Both the position numbers and the translations under genes were made by a program. The notes beneath the pieces are model-generated. The model saw only the letters and a program-made list of their open reading frames with translations, did not search any database and was not told the origin of the DNA. A stretch of 64,000 nucleotides of DNA from Euclidia mi (taxonomy: Eukaryota; Arthropoda; Insecta; Lepidoptera; Erebidae), in contig OX123186.2 of NCBI GenBank assembly GCA_944739405.2, forward strand, positions 33,403,551 to 33,467,550. Reading direction: 5' to 3'. How positions within the stretch are numbered: the first letter of the stretch is position 1; the number at the start of each line of letters is the position of its first letter. Of this stretch, positions 52,353 to 64,000 are shown piece by piece.

Positions 52353-53890
52353 AGCTCAATATGTGCTTTAAAAAATTTTTTTTGTTTAAATAAATGGTGT
52401 ATTGATAATAAATTTAAATGAACATTCTTATGGACGAATATTAATATAATTGTAAGTACAGAATCTTTGAAGCTCACAGGCGTGATTAATTGGTAGATCC
52501 ACTTGCGTGTTACTAAATTTGATATTATAATGGATCCAGTTATAGCATGACAGAGATATATGTATTCATACTATGACTGGCTTAACTCAGCTTCTTAAAA
52601 AGATTTCTGAAGTATAATTGATATCTTTGTAATATCCTAGCAGTTGTGACTGGAATGGGTTCTTTCTAATTTATTATTTTGGCTTAACGTCTTGCCTTTT
52701 TGATACGAGGCAACTATATCCATTTCATTCACTTGGTATATAAATGTTTTAGATTAACTAAATGATTTTTATTGTTTATAAATCAAGTTCTTTAATTGTT
52801 AATGCGCATGTATGTTAGAAGGATTTTTATTCATTACGAAATTTATTTACACACTTGTATAGCCTTACATGTATATAGCATCAGCTCGTAGGCACAAATT
52901 CAACAATGTTGAATAAGCAGCTAAAATCTTCACGGAAATAAGGAATGGTGGTTTTTGCCATATTTTTTTTATTTTGTTGCTATCATGCTAATGATTTTTC
53001 ACCGCCGAGATTACATTTTGAGAAAATCCATGTCTAGCACATCAATGTTATTATTTTATACGATATATTACATTTACCTCCAAATTAACAACACACGTTT
53101 AACGTTTATCATTCATACGCACACTCGTCATATCTCAGTAGAATGTTGAATTGCTAAACTTTCATAAACGTATGTTAAATTATTCCTGTAATAAAACCCA
53201 AGTACTTCTCAACTCAAAATACTGCCAGAGTTTTATATGTTCCATCTAATAATTCTGCATCAGTATGTCACAACGCCCGCAGTTCAAACAGACAATCACA
53301 GTCTTGGATTAAAGTCGGCGATGTTCAAGTAAATTCGTACCATAAAGAATAATGATTTGTTCCAAGTAATTTTATTACTGTCATCTTAACGGTAAAACGA
53401 TCGAGTAAAAGTTGATGTCTTGACTTTCGTAGAAGCGGTTTAGAAACCACTTTGCAGGTACTTACCGAAGACTAAGCGAATAAATCTAGTTGAATTCTTG
53501 TTGCAAACGCTGTTTTAGAAGTAATCTTATGAAGGTTTAATTTTTTTAGTGCCACAAAAACAATATAAAAGTGTTTGACTTTGAATTACTTGCGCTAATA
53601 TTTAGTCTCTACGTAAGGTTTCGTTTTTTATTTGAATCACCAAAAACACGCAGAAACGAACGCCATCTAATGATAGACTTTGACACTAAACGATAACACT
53701 GCTTTATCACAAGACAAGACATTATTATGGTGTTGCTGTATCAAATGCAGTGTTGACAGTCATAACATTTCTTTTTCATTAATTAATAATTAAGAAAAGC
53801 GCCATCTATCTCAGATGTTAATACAACTCTTTTACACAAAGATCACAAGCGCGTGAAGTTTCTAAATAGTCATCAAATTGAACTAACAAG
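52353..53890. other. No recognisable feature
   Basis: AT-rich. Short frames only. The Maverick right terminal repeat, if it survives, might lie here, but I could not match it to anything left of 33175. Confidence 0.35.
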
Positions 53891-53896
53891 GTAACT

Positions 53897-53958
53897 GCTC
53901 CTGTGGCTGAATGGATTAGGCGGTCGGCTACCAAACAAGAGGTTGATGGTCAAATCTT
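53897..53958 (+). repeat. tRNA-like SINE head or tRNA pseudogene
   Basis: 'tgtggctgaatggattaggc' fits a tRNA D-arm/A-box region, and 'gatggtcaaatc' a degenerate B box missing a base. The acceptor stem does not pair well. No SINE body is recognised downstream. Confidence 0.55.
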
Positions 53959-54017
53959 ATGCTATCGAGAAAGTTTTTGTAATTCATAAAATTTATTCTG
54001 CACCTTGTAAATACTAA

Positions 54018-55450
54018 AATGAGTTACATGGACGACGAAAACTTTGTACTGCGGTGAAATAGAACTAACTTAGACGAATCATTCAATGCATCATTCACAT
54101 CAACGAATTCGAATTATCTCGCAAAAAGTTTAACAGATTTATCGACAGCAAATATAGAAGACAATGCTTACTACAAACTAAAGACAGAAATTGAAGAATT
54201 GAAATACACTAATTTTGAAATCAAAATTAGTGTCGGCAAATAATGAAATCGACCAATTAACATTAGAAATAGAGGAGTTGAAGTTGCAGAATGAAAACGA
54301 AGACAGAACAATATAAAAATTAAAAACAATACGTAGCTCGCCATTTAGTAAGACTGACAAACAAATGTCAACAAAAAAAATATAAACGAAAATCGAAAGA
54401 ATTACTGGTGGATGAGACACAGACACAAAACATGAGCGTTAGGAACCTAGGACTTCCGTCAAGTGAAGAAACCGACAAAAATACAAAACAAAACAAAAAC
54501 ATATCTACAAGTAATATGCCAATTCACTCTTTACTCAACGAGCATGAAAATATGAGTAACTTACATCACTATGACTATTAACTTACATCATTTCTGTCCA
54601 TCCGCGGTTGCCTGGAAGAGATCGCTCTATCAGCGATAAGGCCGCCAATTGCACACTAGTTTTAAGTTATATAATTATGTAATTATGTAAATACTTTGTT
54701 TGTTTTGGTGTTCAATAAAGTGTAATCTATCTATCTAACCTTCCACCCATATCACAAATACTACAAAGCAAGCAGATTGATAAAAGTTTGCAAGGAACAC
54801 AAAACTCGGACAACCAAAACGAATTACTAATTTTGGGAGGACAGCAATGCGTTCGACTACCCACACACCTGATGCATTCAAGGCGGTATTCAAAATTTCA
54901 AGATTATTAAATATCGACTGTTACAAAACTCGGGGCATCCAGTCAACAAATATTGCAACCTAGTTATCAATTCAAGGACAACGCAAACAACTGCTTAATT
55001 GCATATGTGATGACTGTAATCCTAATCTATCTGTAATCGAACTATCTGCAATGCTAAAACGTATAAATAATGCTCAGGTTATTATATTAAGTGTCATGAA
55101 AAATGAAAGTTTGAATGAAATAATGTTGAATAAAACCATAAAAATAATTTGTAAGAATTTTCCCAATTGTACGTTTGTCGATCTAGATTCATAAATATAT
55201 TATAACAGAAACAATTTTAACTATCTGTCAGAAATATGTGCTAAAATTAACTATGTACTTGATTCGCAGTATTATTATGATAAATTTCTGTCACACAGAT
55301 CCTCCAGGGATTCTCATTCGAATTATAAAATAAAAGCAAATTCACGAATAGATAGCAGTACTACGAAAAGATCTACAGCATTAAGGCCAAAAAAGAAACC
55401 ATTCCATATTATTTTAAGGTACTGCCTTCAAGTAGTAAAGGGAAATTATA
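54018..55450 (+). pseudogene. ORF1 of the decayed element: coiled coil and esterase-like segment
   Basis: The reading near 54170-54310 has Glu/Leu/Lys heptads ('TEIEELKYTNFEIK', 'LTLEIEELKLQNENEDRTI') typical of a coiled coil. After the 54588-54742 insertion comes a segment with 'AQVIILSVMKNESLNEIM' and 'FPNCTFVDLDS' (about 55070-55190) that resembles the SGNH-esterase-like half of CR1 ORF1 proteins, though the catalytic Ser block is not clear. Then a basic stretch ending near 55420. Multiple stops and shifts. Confidence 0.6.
54588..54742 (+). mobile_element. Short non-LTR 3' end with TCTA tail
   Basis: 'tttctgtccatccgcggttg' through 'tcaataaagtgtaatctatc' and a 'tctatctatcta' tail. This is a common 3' end in moth genomes. 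It splits the ORF1 region. Confidence 0.75.
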
Positions 55451-56497
55451 AATACCAATTACATCCATAAGCAATAGGTTTTTTCTGTACAAATAAGTCT
55501 GAGAGAATTAAATATGTTACATTGTTGCACCAAAATATAGCGAGACTATTAAACAAGCAAGAACAGGTAGAAGTGTGCTTGAATGAATTTAGAGCTAATA
55601 AAAAACCGATTCAAATAGTATGTTTTTCTGAAACATTTGGTAAAAAAGGTGATAAGCCCAACATTCAACTCCACAGCTTTCAGTTAGGTAGCTCTTTCTG
55701 TAGGAGGTCTGAAAAGCGGGGTGGTTTATGTGTTTTGGTTAATGAGTCAATTGAATGTAGACCTGTTGAATTTTGTGAGAAAATATCATGTGATAAATTG
55801 TTTGAATGCTGAGGTGTAGATCTGCCATCATTTCAGTGCATAGTTATTTGCGTTTACAGAATACCCAATGCAAATACAACAGTCTTTTTTGAAAAGTTGG
55901 AACTATAAATACATGAAATAGACTCAAAAACGAATAGGCGTATAATTTGTCAGGGGATTTCAATATGGACTCTTTAAATTGTACCCATTCCTCTTACAAA
56001 TTAAATGAGTTCGTTCAAAGTTTTAACCTGCAGGCTCACATTAATAAACCAATAAGGCAACAAACTTACATCGACCACATATATAGCAACATCAAAGGCG
56101 CCATTGGTAACTTGCATCAATTGTACTTATAGGATCACAATACAGGACAAACTCCTGATTTCCCTGCAACTACAAGCAAACCAAAGCCTTCGTTTATGGT
56201 TGTGTGCCGACGGGACTACAACAATGACAATGTCTTGAAATTTAAAAATTGTTTGGCAAGTTTATCATTGAGTGAGGTATTTGTCGAAACAGACTGTAGT
56301 CGAGCTTTTGATTTGTTCCTTGATAGTTTCACCCTGTTTTATAATCTGTGTTTTCCTAAGTACAGAGTGAAAATTAACACTACGACTACTTGCCCGAGGT
56401 GGATAACTAAGGCGATAAAGTTATCATCTATCACAAAGAGAAAACTTAGAGCTTTGTGTTACAGGGATAAAGATAGTGAAATGAGGGCAAATTATGT

Positions 56498-57101
56498 CCC
56501 CCCCGTGGGATCTCCACCTTGTCGTGGTGGGGGGGCTCAGTAACCGTGGATTGGTCCCCGCGGTGAAGCTAAGAGGGATCCAGGTGAGGACGCTCCGCGT
56601 GGGCTTGGAGGGGCCTGCGCAGGATGCGTCCAACGGTGCGGGTGCGGGGGACAGTTCTGTCTATCCCTCGCAGTCGGGTGCGGTCGCGGGAGGAGAGACG
56701 TGTTGGTGTTGCGTTGCCGCGCGCCCTATCTCCCGCGACCAAATAGGGGCGCACCATTCGATGCGTCGCGGTGGGGCCGCAGAGGAAGAGGAGATGCGGT
56801 GTTGCGTTGCCGTCCTCCCTATCCTCTGCGGCCGCTGGGCGTTTTGGCGGCGGAGTCCAACACCTTAATCCGTCGCCAAGGGGATTTTGTTCGGGGCCCG
56901 CCTGACCGTCTGGCGGGCCTATACCCGTCGGAGGGTGGCGACGAGTGCTTAGGTGATGCCCCACCCTCCGACACACGGGTACATGGCAGCAGTCGAGGTG
57001 GTTTATAGTGGAAACACCACATACTCCGGCTCTTATTTCCCCCAAGAGTCGGAGATCCGAAGGGATTTTCCACCTCGTAAAACAAAAAAAAACAAAAAAA
57101 G
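56498..57101 (+). mobile_element. GC-rich non-autonomous LINE derivative, copy 2
   Basis: It matches 45938-46477 at both ends, with about 65 extra bases including the hairpin-forming 'ggcccgcctgaccgtctggc' stretch near 56897. The 3' hairpin lies at about 57023-57053, followed by 'gattttccacctcgtaaaac' and an A-rich tail. It is flanked by 13-bp repeats with one mismatch (56485-56497 and 57102-57114, 'gggcaaattatgt'). Confidence 0.9.
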
Positions 57102-57335
57102 GGGCCAATTATGTAAAACACAATAAGCTCTTAAGGAAATGTTTAGCAGCCTCTAGAAGGATAATAAATAATAAGTACATTTGTAATGCTCAAAACAAGT
57201 GTAAAACTGGTTGGGATATAATTGGTAACAAACTGGACAATGTTAAGATCCATAAAGATATAATAACAATAAAATGCGACGGTAATGTTTTAACAGACCC
57301 AATAACTATTGCAAACGCCTTTAATAAATTTTATA

Positions 57336-57586
57336 TTGCCTCGTTGGTCTCGCGGCATAAATGTGCGCGTGGGATTGGGCGGTCTCGGGTTTGATCCCCG
57401 GGTCGGGCAAAGTGTTACTGGTTTTTTTTTCATTAGGAAATTCACAGTAGCAGCATAGAGTCTGGCAATGCGCCCGGTACGGCAATAGGCTCACCATGGG
57501 ACTAAAATAAATCTGGCGAAAAGTGGGTGTAGCAATATACCTCTGCCTACCCCTTCGGGGGTATAGGCGTGAGACTATGTATGTAT
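57336..57586 (+). mobile_element. tRNA-derived SINE (copy 3)
   Basis: In plus orientation: head 'tgcctcgttggtctcgcggc', B-box region 'ggtttgatcccc' (near 57390), body 'cagtagcagcatagagtctg', 'ccccttcggg', and a 'tatgtatgtatgtat' tail. The RT reading of the host element stops at 'NKFYI' and resumes after the tail. Confidence 0.92.
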
Positions 57587-57847
57587 GTATATTGAAAAAA
57601 CAAATATCCTAAAATCAACGTCCTCAAATTACAGCCTAATAAATAAACTTGATTCTACAATTTTCATAACACCTTGCTCTGATTGTAAAACTGAAAAAAC
57701 AATCAAAACGTTAAATGATACTTGCGCCGTTGGTTATGATGACATATCCACAAAGATTATAAAAAGAACCTGCAATGAAATAACGCCAATACTTTGCCAT
57801 CCCATAAATGTGTTCTTTTTTGCAAGGTACTTTTCCAGACACTCAAC

Positions 57848-58963
57848 CCCCCACGTGATTACAGCACGCACGGTCGTGCTCTAATTCAAGTGGTCCCATG
57901 TGTTTACAGCACGCATGGTCATGCTCTAAAAAAGTCGTCCTATTGGTCGCGGATTTTTTACGTTTTGTTTTACTTAAACCAAGAAACGAAAGTAGTAACT
58001 ATTAGAATAGTTCATATTCTATGCAACTAAATCGTTTTAGAAGGGTGAGGGAAACGAAACGCGCCAAAAAATATTGAAATATAATTATCTGTGTCTCAGT
58101 TGCGAAACCGTCCGCCATTGTTGTGTTTTGTTCCGCGATCTTTATAATTAAAATTGTCTTGTGGAAGAAACCGGTGAATATTTTATAAAGATACTTATAC
58201 AGATTTACTCAGAAATAAATAAATATTCATTGTGAAGTGACATTATTCGTGACAAAGACAAGAAATACAGTGATAAAAGGCAAAAACTTTTTAAAAGGGC
58301 TATTTCTACTCTTGAAACTTGCTATTTTCGTAATAGTTTTATGATAAATACTCTTTTAATAGTTATGAAAGACGTAAAAGTACCCAGATTATTTATCTGA
58401 AAACATATTTTAGCAATTAAATACTAGTATTGTTGTACATTTTCACTGTTATCGTGTTTCAAATGGTAAATAATTCACAGCCACAGTGTTCGTTACAGTT
58501 ACATGGCGGCCTGGCACGACGAACTTTTTGTTACGCGTTCGGATTATAATTTTTTTAGTGGCGTCAGATTCATTTGTTACAAATAAATAATGTATTGTGT
58601 GAAAACCTAAAGGTATATGTGATAATGTTTTTGTGTTTATGAACCAAACAAGTAATGAAATTCATTATTATGTGATGAAATGTTTGTGCGAACGAGTGAA
58701 AAAAAACAAAATTCTAAGTTTGTAAGCCTGTTTTGCCGGAAAGGTGAGTATTTAGTTGTAATTCATGTTATTATTATGATAGCTGATTTAAGACCCAACA
58801 CAATGATATGCAATTTATGTGATATAATTATATTAAGGTGTCATAATTTTTTTTTTCCGGTAACCTATGCCAATGAAAATTTGCAGCAACGTGACCTTTC
58901 GCACTTGTGGCACTTTGCCTTTAGTTTGATCGCACCTCAAGGGTTAAGACTTCGATAGTTAAA
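57848..58963. mobile_element. 1.1-kb unclassified insertion in the RT
   Basis: The RT reading breaks near 57845 and resumes near 58960 with 'VKPSYKRDEKKS'. The left end has a direct duplication of about 40 bases ('gattacagcacgcacggtcg' near 57857 and 'gtttacagcacgcatggtca' near 57901). A short frame from the ATG at 58680 ('MFVRTSEKKQNSKFVSLFC') runs into a good splice donor 'aaag|gtgagt' near 58742. Right end 'cacctcaagggttaa'. A piggyBac-type TTAA target is possible only if two bases were lost at the left. The class is open. Confidence 0.55.
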
Positions 58964-60009
58964 CCATCATACAAAAGAGATGAAAAGAAGAGTTAAACAA
59001 TTACCGACCAATCACCCTCATACCAGTGTTTTCAAAAATATATGAAAAGGTAATGCATACCCGTATTAGGTACAATATTTTTGGATAAACACAATATTAT
59101 CGTAGATGAACAAAACGGCTTCCAAAAAAATAAATCCACAACAATGGCAGCTTTTGATTTAATTAAAAACGTCACAGAGTGTCTGGATAGAAGAAAGGCA
59201 ATGTCGGTGGTTTTCTTTGATATGACGAGCGCGCTTGATTTTGTTGACCATAAAATTCTTTTACGAAAATGCGAACTCTATGGGATTAGAGGTAACGCCC
59301 TTGATTGGTTAACTAGCTATTTGAAAGACAGATATATATTTGAAGGCAATGCGTAGAAATTTTATGCATTGACACAACACAGACAGTTCAGTCATATTAT
59401 TCCTCCTTTAAATTTAACCAATTTGGAATTCCTCAGGGAAGTGTATTGGGATCTCTATTGTACCTATTAAACATTAACGATATCCCCAAAGTTACCGACC
59501 ATAAGTGTACTTTGTATGCAGACGGTTCAGTAGCTATATCATAAAATCAAGGAAGCAATGACCAAATAATTCAAATAAAGGAAACAATTAATAATATTTT
59601 GAAATGGCTAAGTGCGAACAATCTAAAGGTTAATCTGTCAAAAACAAAAATTCTACAGTTCCAAAACTACAATAGTGCGAAATCTGCCATAGAAGTAAAA
59701 TATGATGGTCAAGAAATTTCAGAGGTCAAGGAAATTAAGTTTTTGGGTATAATGCTTGACAATCATTGCAATTGGAAAGCTCACATTAAACAAGTCTGCA
59801 ATCGCATAAATCGTTTCGTATACGCCCTGAAAAGACTTAGTAATCTTGCTAGTGAAAAGACCGCGGTAACTGCATATCACGGATATGTGGGGTCGGTATT
59901 AAGATATGGTCTCCTGTTATGGGGTAACTCAACGGAAATTAGCAAGGTCATGATATGCTAAAAAAATGTATTAGAGCAATATTTGGTGCAGCCCCTTTAA
60001 CGTCTGAGC

Positions 60010-60203
60010 CTGTCTTATATGTAATGGGAGTGCATTCCATAGGCGAACAGCAGTGACACAAAACGATTTATCAATAAAATCCGTGCAATGAGCCGGCATC
60101 TTCAGCTTTAAATTTTCTGATAACCTTAAATAACGGTTATGCGTATAATGTAGGAATTCGAATCTTCCTTTAAGATAGGAGGGAGTTGAAGGGTTAAATT
60201 CCT
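60010..60203 (-). mobile_element. Non-LTR 3'-region fragment, minus strand
   Basis: The minus-strand reading contains 'KSFCVTAVRLWNALPLHIR', a conserved ending of jockey/I-type RT proteins. It splits the post-RT region of the larger element, which resumes at 60203. Confidence 0.75.
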
Positions 60204-60300
60204 ATAGGCCATTATTTAAAAGATTAAAAATATTCACTATTACATGCTTAAATATTTATGAGATTGGTATTTTGTTCGAACACACCCAAACTTATTTACA

Positions 60301-62505
60301 AATATAATGTTGTTATCTGTTAAAATGCAATAAATAAAAGGCTTTATTATTTATTATGTATTTTTTACTTTCTAAACAAAGTCACAAAACCATCCAGCGG
60401 AAAAACGGATAAATGACAACAACATCGCAACATACGGACCGTTATAATTGAATGCTGAACTGATAGGGACAAAAAGAAACTAATTTTTGGATTAAACCGC
60501 ATGTGTTCGGATGTGTTTCGTTGTTTTACGTCTGCGTTTTCTGGCGAACTTCTAATTAACTTTTACTTCGTCAAACACGATCGATATTTGGCTTGATTCG
60601 GCGTTGTCCGCATGTCATGGCACGTTGATTTATTGGTTGTTTTGTTCTGTTTTGCAACAAAAATAATAATGCTAAAAATGTACATCACATTTCTCATGAA
60701 TTTTCATTTGTAACGTTTTGGCATGTTTTTATTCTGCCCAAAAAAGATTTTTCCAAAATTAAATTGAGTTGATATTTTAAATTGGATCTTATCCATACTA
60801 ATAGTATAAGCGCAAAAGTGTTTTCTTGTTTATTTGATCTTTATCCTTTTGTCACGTTACAACAGAGATGTTAGGGTATTATTTTTCTGTGTGGAAATGG
60901 CTAGGAGGCTGGAAATTTTAAAAGTCTACTTTTGACCGCTATATATCTCACGCTTATTCTCGTGGCATTAGCAGTAAATACGTAAATTAGGCATACACGG
61001 ATGTATTCAGTCCGCAAAATTGAATTTTCTATTCTGTTAATTAAGCTTGTTGAAAAGCCTGTCACGTCGCAAAGCTTCCTGTGTCAGGTTATTTTTATTT
61101 TGTAAATCTATTTGACACATGTAATCAAATCGTCGGTCACGATGATACCGTATAATATTCAATTAAATTGGTCAGCTGCAGTGATTTTGTCCATTTATTA
61201 TAACGTAAAATCAGTTAGTAAAATAACGTTTTAATATTTTATTAAAACAATTTTAATAAAAAATTAAAACGTGAAATAAATTGTTCACATCAAAACTGCT
61301 GTAAACAAACGAATTGTTCCCCATATTCAAATTTAATTCGTTTCCATTAATATATTTTCAAGCTATCGGTTGAGCATAAACAAATTTAATATACAAATGA
61401 GACGCAAAATATCAAATTCAAGTTTCGAATATCAACCCGGTATCGACAACTAAATTCATCTAAACTATTGTTGCGACGAAATATTTCAGACTCAAAACTC
61501 GGGCAGCATGAAATTTTAATACTGAAAATAATTTTACTTCTCTCCCGTATACCTATTACGACTAAAATTTTAAGGTTAATGTATAATACAAGCTATACTT
61601 TATTTTATCTATGTGCCGTTACTAAGCATTTAAATAAAATGAGTAGTCTTAAAATAATTTGCATTGAGAATGAACATATTTTTAAATTACTGGCGCTAAA
61701 TATCGACACTGCTTCGACATGTGTTAGCTAAAATTATCATACAAATGCTGTCAAACTTAAAGATATTACACGTTTAAACACACATAACACACACTAATGA
61801 AAAATAATGTACTAATATTTTTTGTAAAAATATCATTTTGGCATAATATTTATTAACTGCGGAAATAACACTTGAAAATGTAATGGTTAATATACGTAAT
61901 ACTACTACATTCCCTATTCAAGGTATTTTTTTACAACACCAACATCAAATCTGCAGCAACGAAAATGTAACAAAACATAATACGTTATAAAATTGTTATA
62001 AGAAGAAGTCCGAACCGTGTTCTCAACTGTTATATTATGCTAACGTTTTAGTCGGGATGAGGATATTTCACCGAACACTAAACAGTTTAGTGGTCAAACG
62101 TCCGGCTATACCGTGCGCGTAACTTTTATGTTAAAAGTTGTATATTCTCTCTGATGTAATGACATTTTGCCGGCACTTACTGACTACAGTGTATCTGTGT
62201 AGTCACCATTGTAGCTCGACTCTTCCTTTTGTTTTAACAAAGCTGGAACTAGAGCTAATTTTCTGTAAGTATACCGACAATACTGACATGTGTTGTGTTT
62301 TCTACTGGCATTTTTCCAAGTGAGTTTGTTTAGTTAACTGTCAGATGTTCACAGATATCAATTGAGTTTCACATTGAGAAAATTTTATGGATGAACATTT
62401 TGGAATAACTCTCTCCATTTAATGTTGCTTTGTTTTTCTTAATTGCAGTTATTGCAAAGAAAAAGTGTAATGACTTCTTGGGTGTAGAGATTGTTACACA
62501 TTGTG
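60301..62505. other. AT-rich, no gene recognised
   Basis: A degenerate right end of a common repeat ('actaatagtataagcgcaaaag') lies near 60798. Frames at 61468-61731 and 62138-62323 show no family motif; they are Leu/Ile/Cys-rich as expected from AT-rich DNA. Confidence 0.4.
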
Positions 62506-62680
62506 ATTAAACTACAGTTAACGGATTTTATTGCAATATAATGGTTTCACTGAGTTATTACATTTAAACCGAATTAGCTAGAAACTATTTTTTTTATTTA
62601 TTGCTAGCCGAAGTTTTGATTTCTATTCAGAAGTCATGGTCATGGCAGATTGACGTGATATTTGTCTTTTTCTTGAATGT
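62506..62680 (+). repeat. Dispersed repeat, second copy of 20685-20865
   Basis: It shares 'taaactacagtt', 'acatttaaaccga', 'ctagccgaagttt' and 'gacgtgatatttgtcttttt' in order with the copy inside the terminal-repeat transposon at 20551-21680. Since no transposon ends flank it here, it is an independent repeat. Confidence 0.7.
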
Positions 62681-64000
62681 ATAAGTTATCTCAAAGTATA
62701 CGAACATTTTTTAAACTATTTGTATTATTATTTAGTGAGGTTATTCTGCGTAAATAGTAACCAGTAGTTGAAAATGTATTTCTCAAGTTTTGGTTTTTAA
62801 TTGAATTAAGAGTCTTGCTTATGACACAAAACGACGGTTTTCTCGTTGAAGTAATATTTTTTTTTAATAATTTAATATAGCTTTACTTATTCTTTAGCTT
62901 TAAGTATAAAATGTGCATTATATTGTTATTTATGTTAATGTATATCATTTGTCTAGTAGTTTTCCACTTGACGTGCACGGCCTCAGGAGTTTTAATTAAT
63001 CTGGATCCCTTCATTACAGATTCACAGTGTATGATTTTTCTTTGTATACTATAGGCCCTTGGAAACTTTTGATTTTATTTTTACAAAAATTTCCCCAGTG
63101 CTAATTATATTTTAATTAAAATAATAATAAATATCATAATCATATTCTTGCTTTTACCAACAAGGTAAAGGTTGCATCTTTGAAACGTCGTGATTTATAT
63201 ATGACACTCGAAATCGACATTGTGAGAAAAAAGCAGCAAGATTGAAAAATACTTTTGATTGGATTTTCAGCCATCTTGGAATTGTATTCACACTCAAAGA
63301 TGCTAGTGCTGAGAGTTCACCCGCCACAAATTTGAGATTTTACTGTTGTTCATATTAATTTTGCAAGAATGATGATCTTGAATATTATTTTACCATATAA
63401 ATCAAATTGCATCGTGCTAAGTAATTAACGCCGATGAAAAACTATAGCATAACCTAGTTAATTTTCAATCCACTTCTTATCTAATTTTGTGGCTTGGCAA
63501 AGTTTAGCGCTACTGTTCTTGCTTGAGTAAATAAAAAACAAAAATAAGGTAAAATAAATGTATGTGGAAAGCCAGTAGTCCGGTTACAGGTTTTGTAGCC
63601 AACGAGTTTTTAGATGCAATTATTTTGCTTTAACTTGGTTGCACCCAGAGTTTTTGTTGTCAGAAAGAGCTTTTGATCATTTTACAAAGTAAAGCCGTCG
63701 CTTAGCCCGATTTCAACTGTAAAATTAAAACATATCCAGCAAAATGTTTGTCTGGAATTTATATAATAGAAGAAGAAAATAATAGAAATTTCGGCACACT
63801 CACAATGATGAAAAAGAATTTCATAGCGCTTTTAAAATTTAATTTTCAATTGCAATGTTACATTATGTTGCACTGTTATCTTATAATGTTAAAATTGTTG
63901 AGAAAACATTTCAATACAAGTTCGCATTGTTGGCAGGTACCAATAAAATCAATAGGTAGCTTATTATAAACTATTAGAGTAACCCTGTAGCTACGACCGT
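62681..64000. other. AT-rich, no gene recognised
   Basis: No repeat end, RT motif or convincing exon is visible up to the right edge. The frame at 63748-63969 is without a motif. Confidence 0.4.

Larger units (their letters stand above)
54018..60300 (+). mobile_element. Long decayed jockey/CR1-like retrotransposon with five inserted blocks
   Basis: ORF1-like coding sequence (coiled coil, then an esterase-like segment) is followed by an endonuclease, RT and post-RT region in the right order over 6.3 kb. Five foreign blocks (54588-54742, 56498-57101, 57336-57586, 57848-58963, 60010-60203) are recognised because the reading resumes beyond each. Removing them leaves about 4.1 kb, a normal length. 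The subfamily matches the copies at 1-835 and 47237-48553. Confidence 0.85.
55500..60300 (+). pseudogene. ORF2 of the decayed element: endonuclease and reverse transcriptase
   Basis: Endonuclease: 'LHQNIARLLNKQEQVEVC' (motif I, Asn present), 'IVCFSETF', 'RGGLCVLVNES', 'GDFNMDSLN' near 55952, 'YIDHIYSN' near 56067. RT: 'TCAVGYDDISTKI' near 57720, 'NNYRPITLIPVFSKIYEKV' near 59000, 'QNGFQKNKSTT' near 59110, 'VVFFDMTSALDFVDHKIL' near 59210, 'GIPQGSVLG' near 59430, and 'LYADGS' near 59512, where the second Asp of YADD is Gly. The C-terminal part includes 'AYHGYVGSVLRYGLLLWGNS' (59873) and, past a last insertion, 'RPLFKRLKIFTITCLNIYEI' (60203). Many stops; not functional. Confidence 0.87.

Noticed and set aside
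61468..62323. Host exons in the right-hand AT-rich region
   Set aside because: Frames are short, hydrophobic by composition, with no splice pairing or domain that would join them.

Overview
The window looks like a gene-poor, transposon-rich stretch of a lepidopteran (moth or butterfly) chromosome. The base composition is AT-rich. Recognisable elements are tRNA-headed SINEs, RTE 3' ends with GAT tails, jockey/CR1 retroposons with TTTCA-type tails, and the common moth repeats containing 'gcccgcggcttcgc' and 'gggttccgtacc'. I found no host protein-coding gene that I can defend. Almost every coding signal belongs to a mobile element, and most are broken by stops, frameshifts or later insertions.

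Layout. 1-9.3 kb: a non-LTR 3' end, a terminal-repeat element (2500-2882), a tandemly structured repeat (3493-5254), and a minus-strand jockey-like element (8850-5752) that was hit by at least five later insertions. 9.3-15.3 kb: mostly unassigned AT-rich DNA with a SINE, near-perfect palindromes and 'gcccgcggct' repeats. 15.3-20.0 kb: a nearly intact CR1-like retrotransposon (ORF1 with PHD finger, coiled coil and FP25-like domain; ORF2 with endonuclease and reverse transcriptase) sitting inside an older RTE-tailed short element. 20.5-26.7 kb: a 1.13 kb terminal-inverted-repeat element, RTE and RT fragments, SINEs, and an insertion with a 13-bp target duplication. 27.3-30.1 kb: a decayed Ty1/copia element.

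31.0-33.0 kb holds an unidentified gene-like unit: TATA box, a 546-bp intron that splits the apparent start codon, an acidic protein, and a 60-bp repeat that encodes 20-residue repeats. Immediately downstream, 33.2-51.8 kb is the main object: a Maverick/Polinton, a large virus-like DNA transposon. Its genes are all on the plus strand: protein-primed DNA polymerase B, packaging ATPase, an unknown Maverick gene, retroviral-type integrase, a phospholipase-A2-like protein, an adenain-like protease, a penton-like minor capsid protein, a 48-residue ORF, the major capsid protein and a final unknown gene. About half of its length is later insertions (at least eight). The ATPase, penton and 48-residue ORFs remain open; the others are broken.

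51.8-60.3 kb contains a jockey 3' end and a second long, decayed CR1/jockey element carrying five further insertions. 60.3-64 kb is AT-rich DNA with only a dispersed repeat copy.

How the parts relate: the Maverick set is a replication module (polymerase), an integration module (integrase) and a virion module (ATPase, protease, two capsid proteins). The retroposons supply reverse transcriptase, and the SINE-like pieces presumably used it. The nesting gives relative ages: the Maverick and the two long non-LTR elements are old targets, while the copies with clean 11-14-bp target duplications and the CR1 at 15.5 kb are later. A recurring oddity is a series of short, near-perfect inverted duplications, including one beside a SINE insertion.
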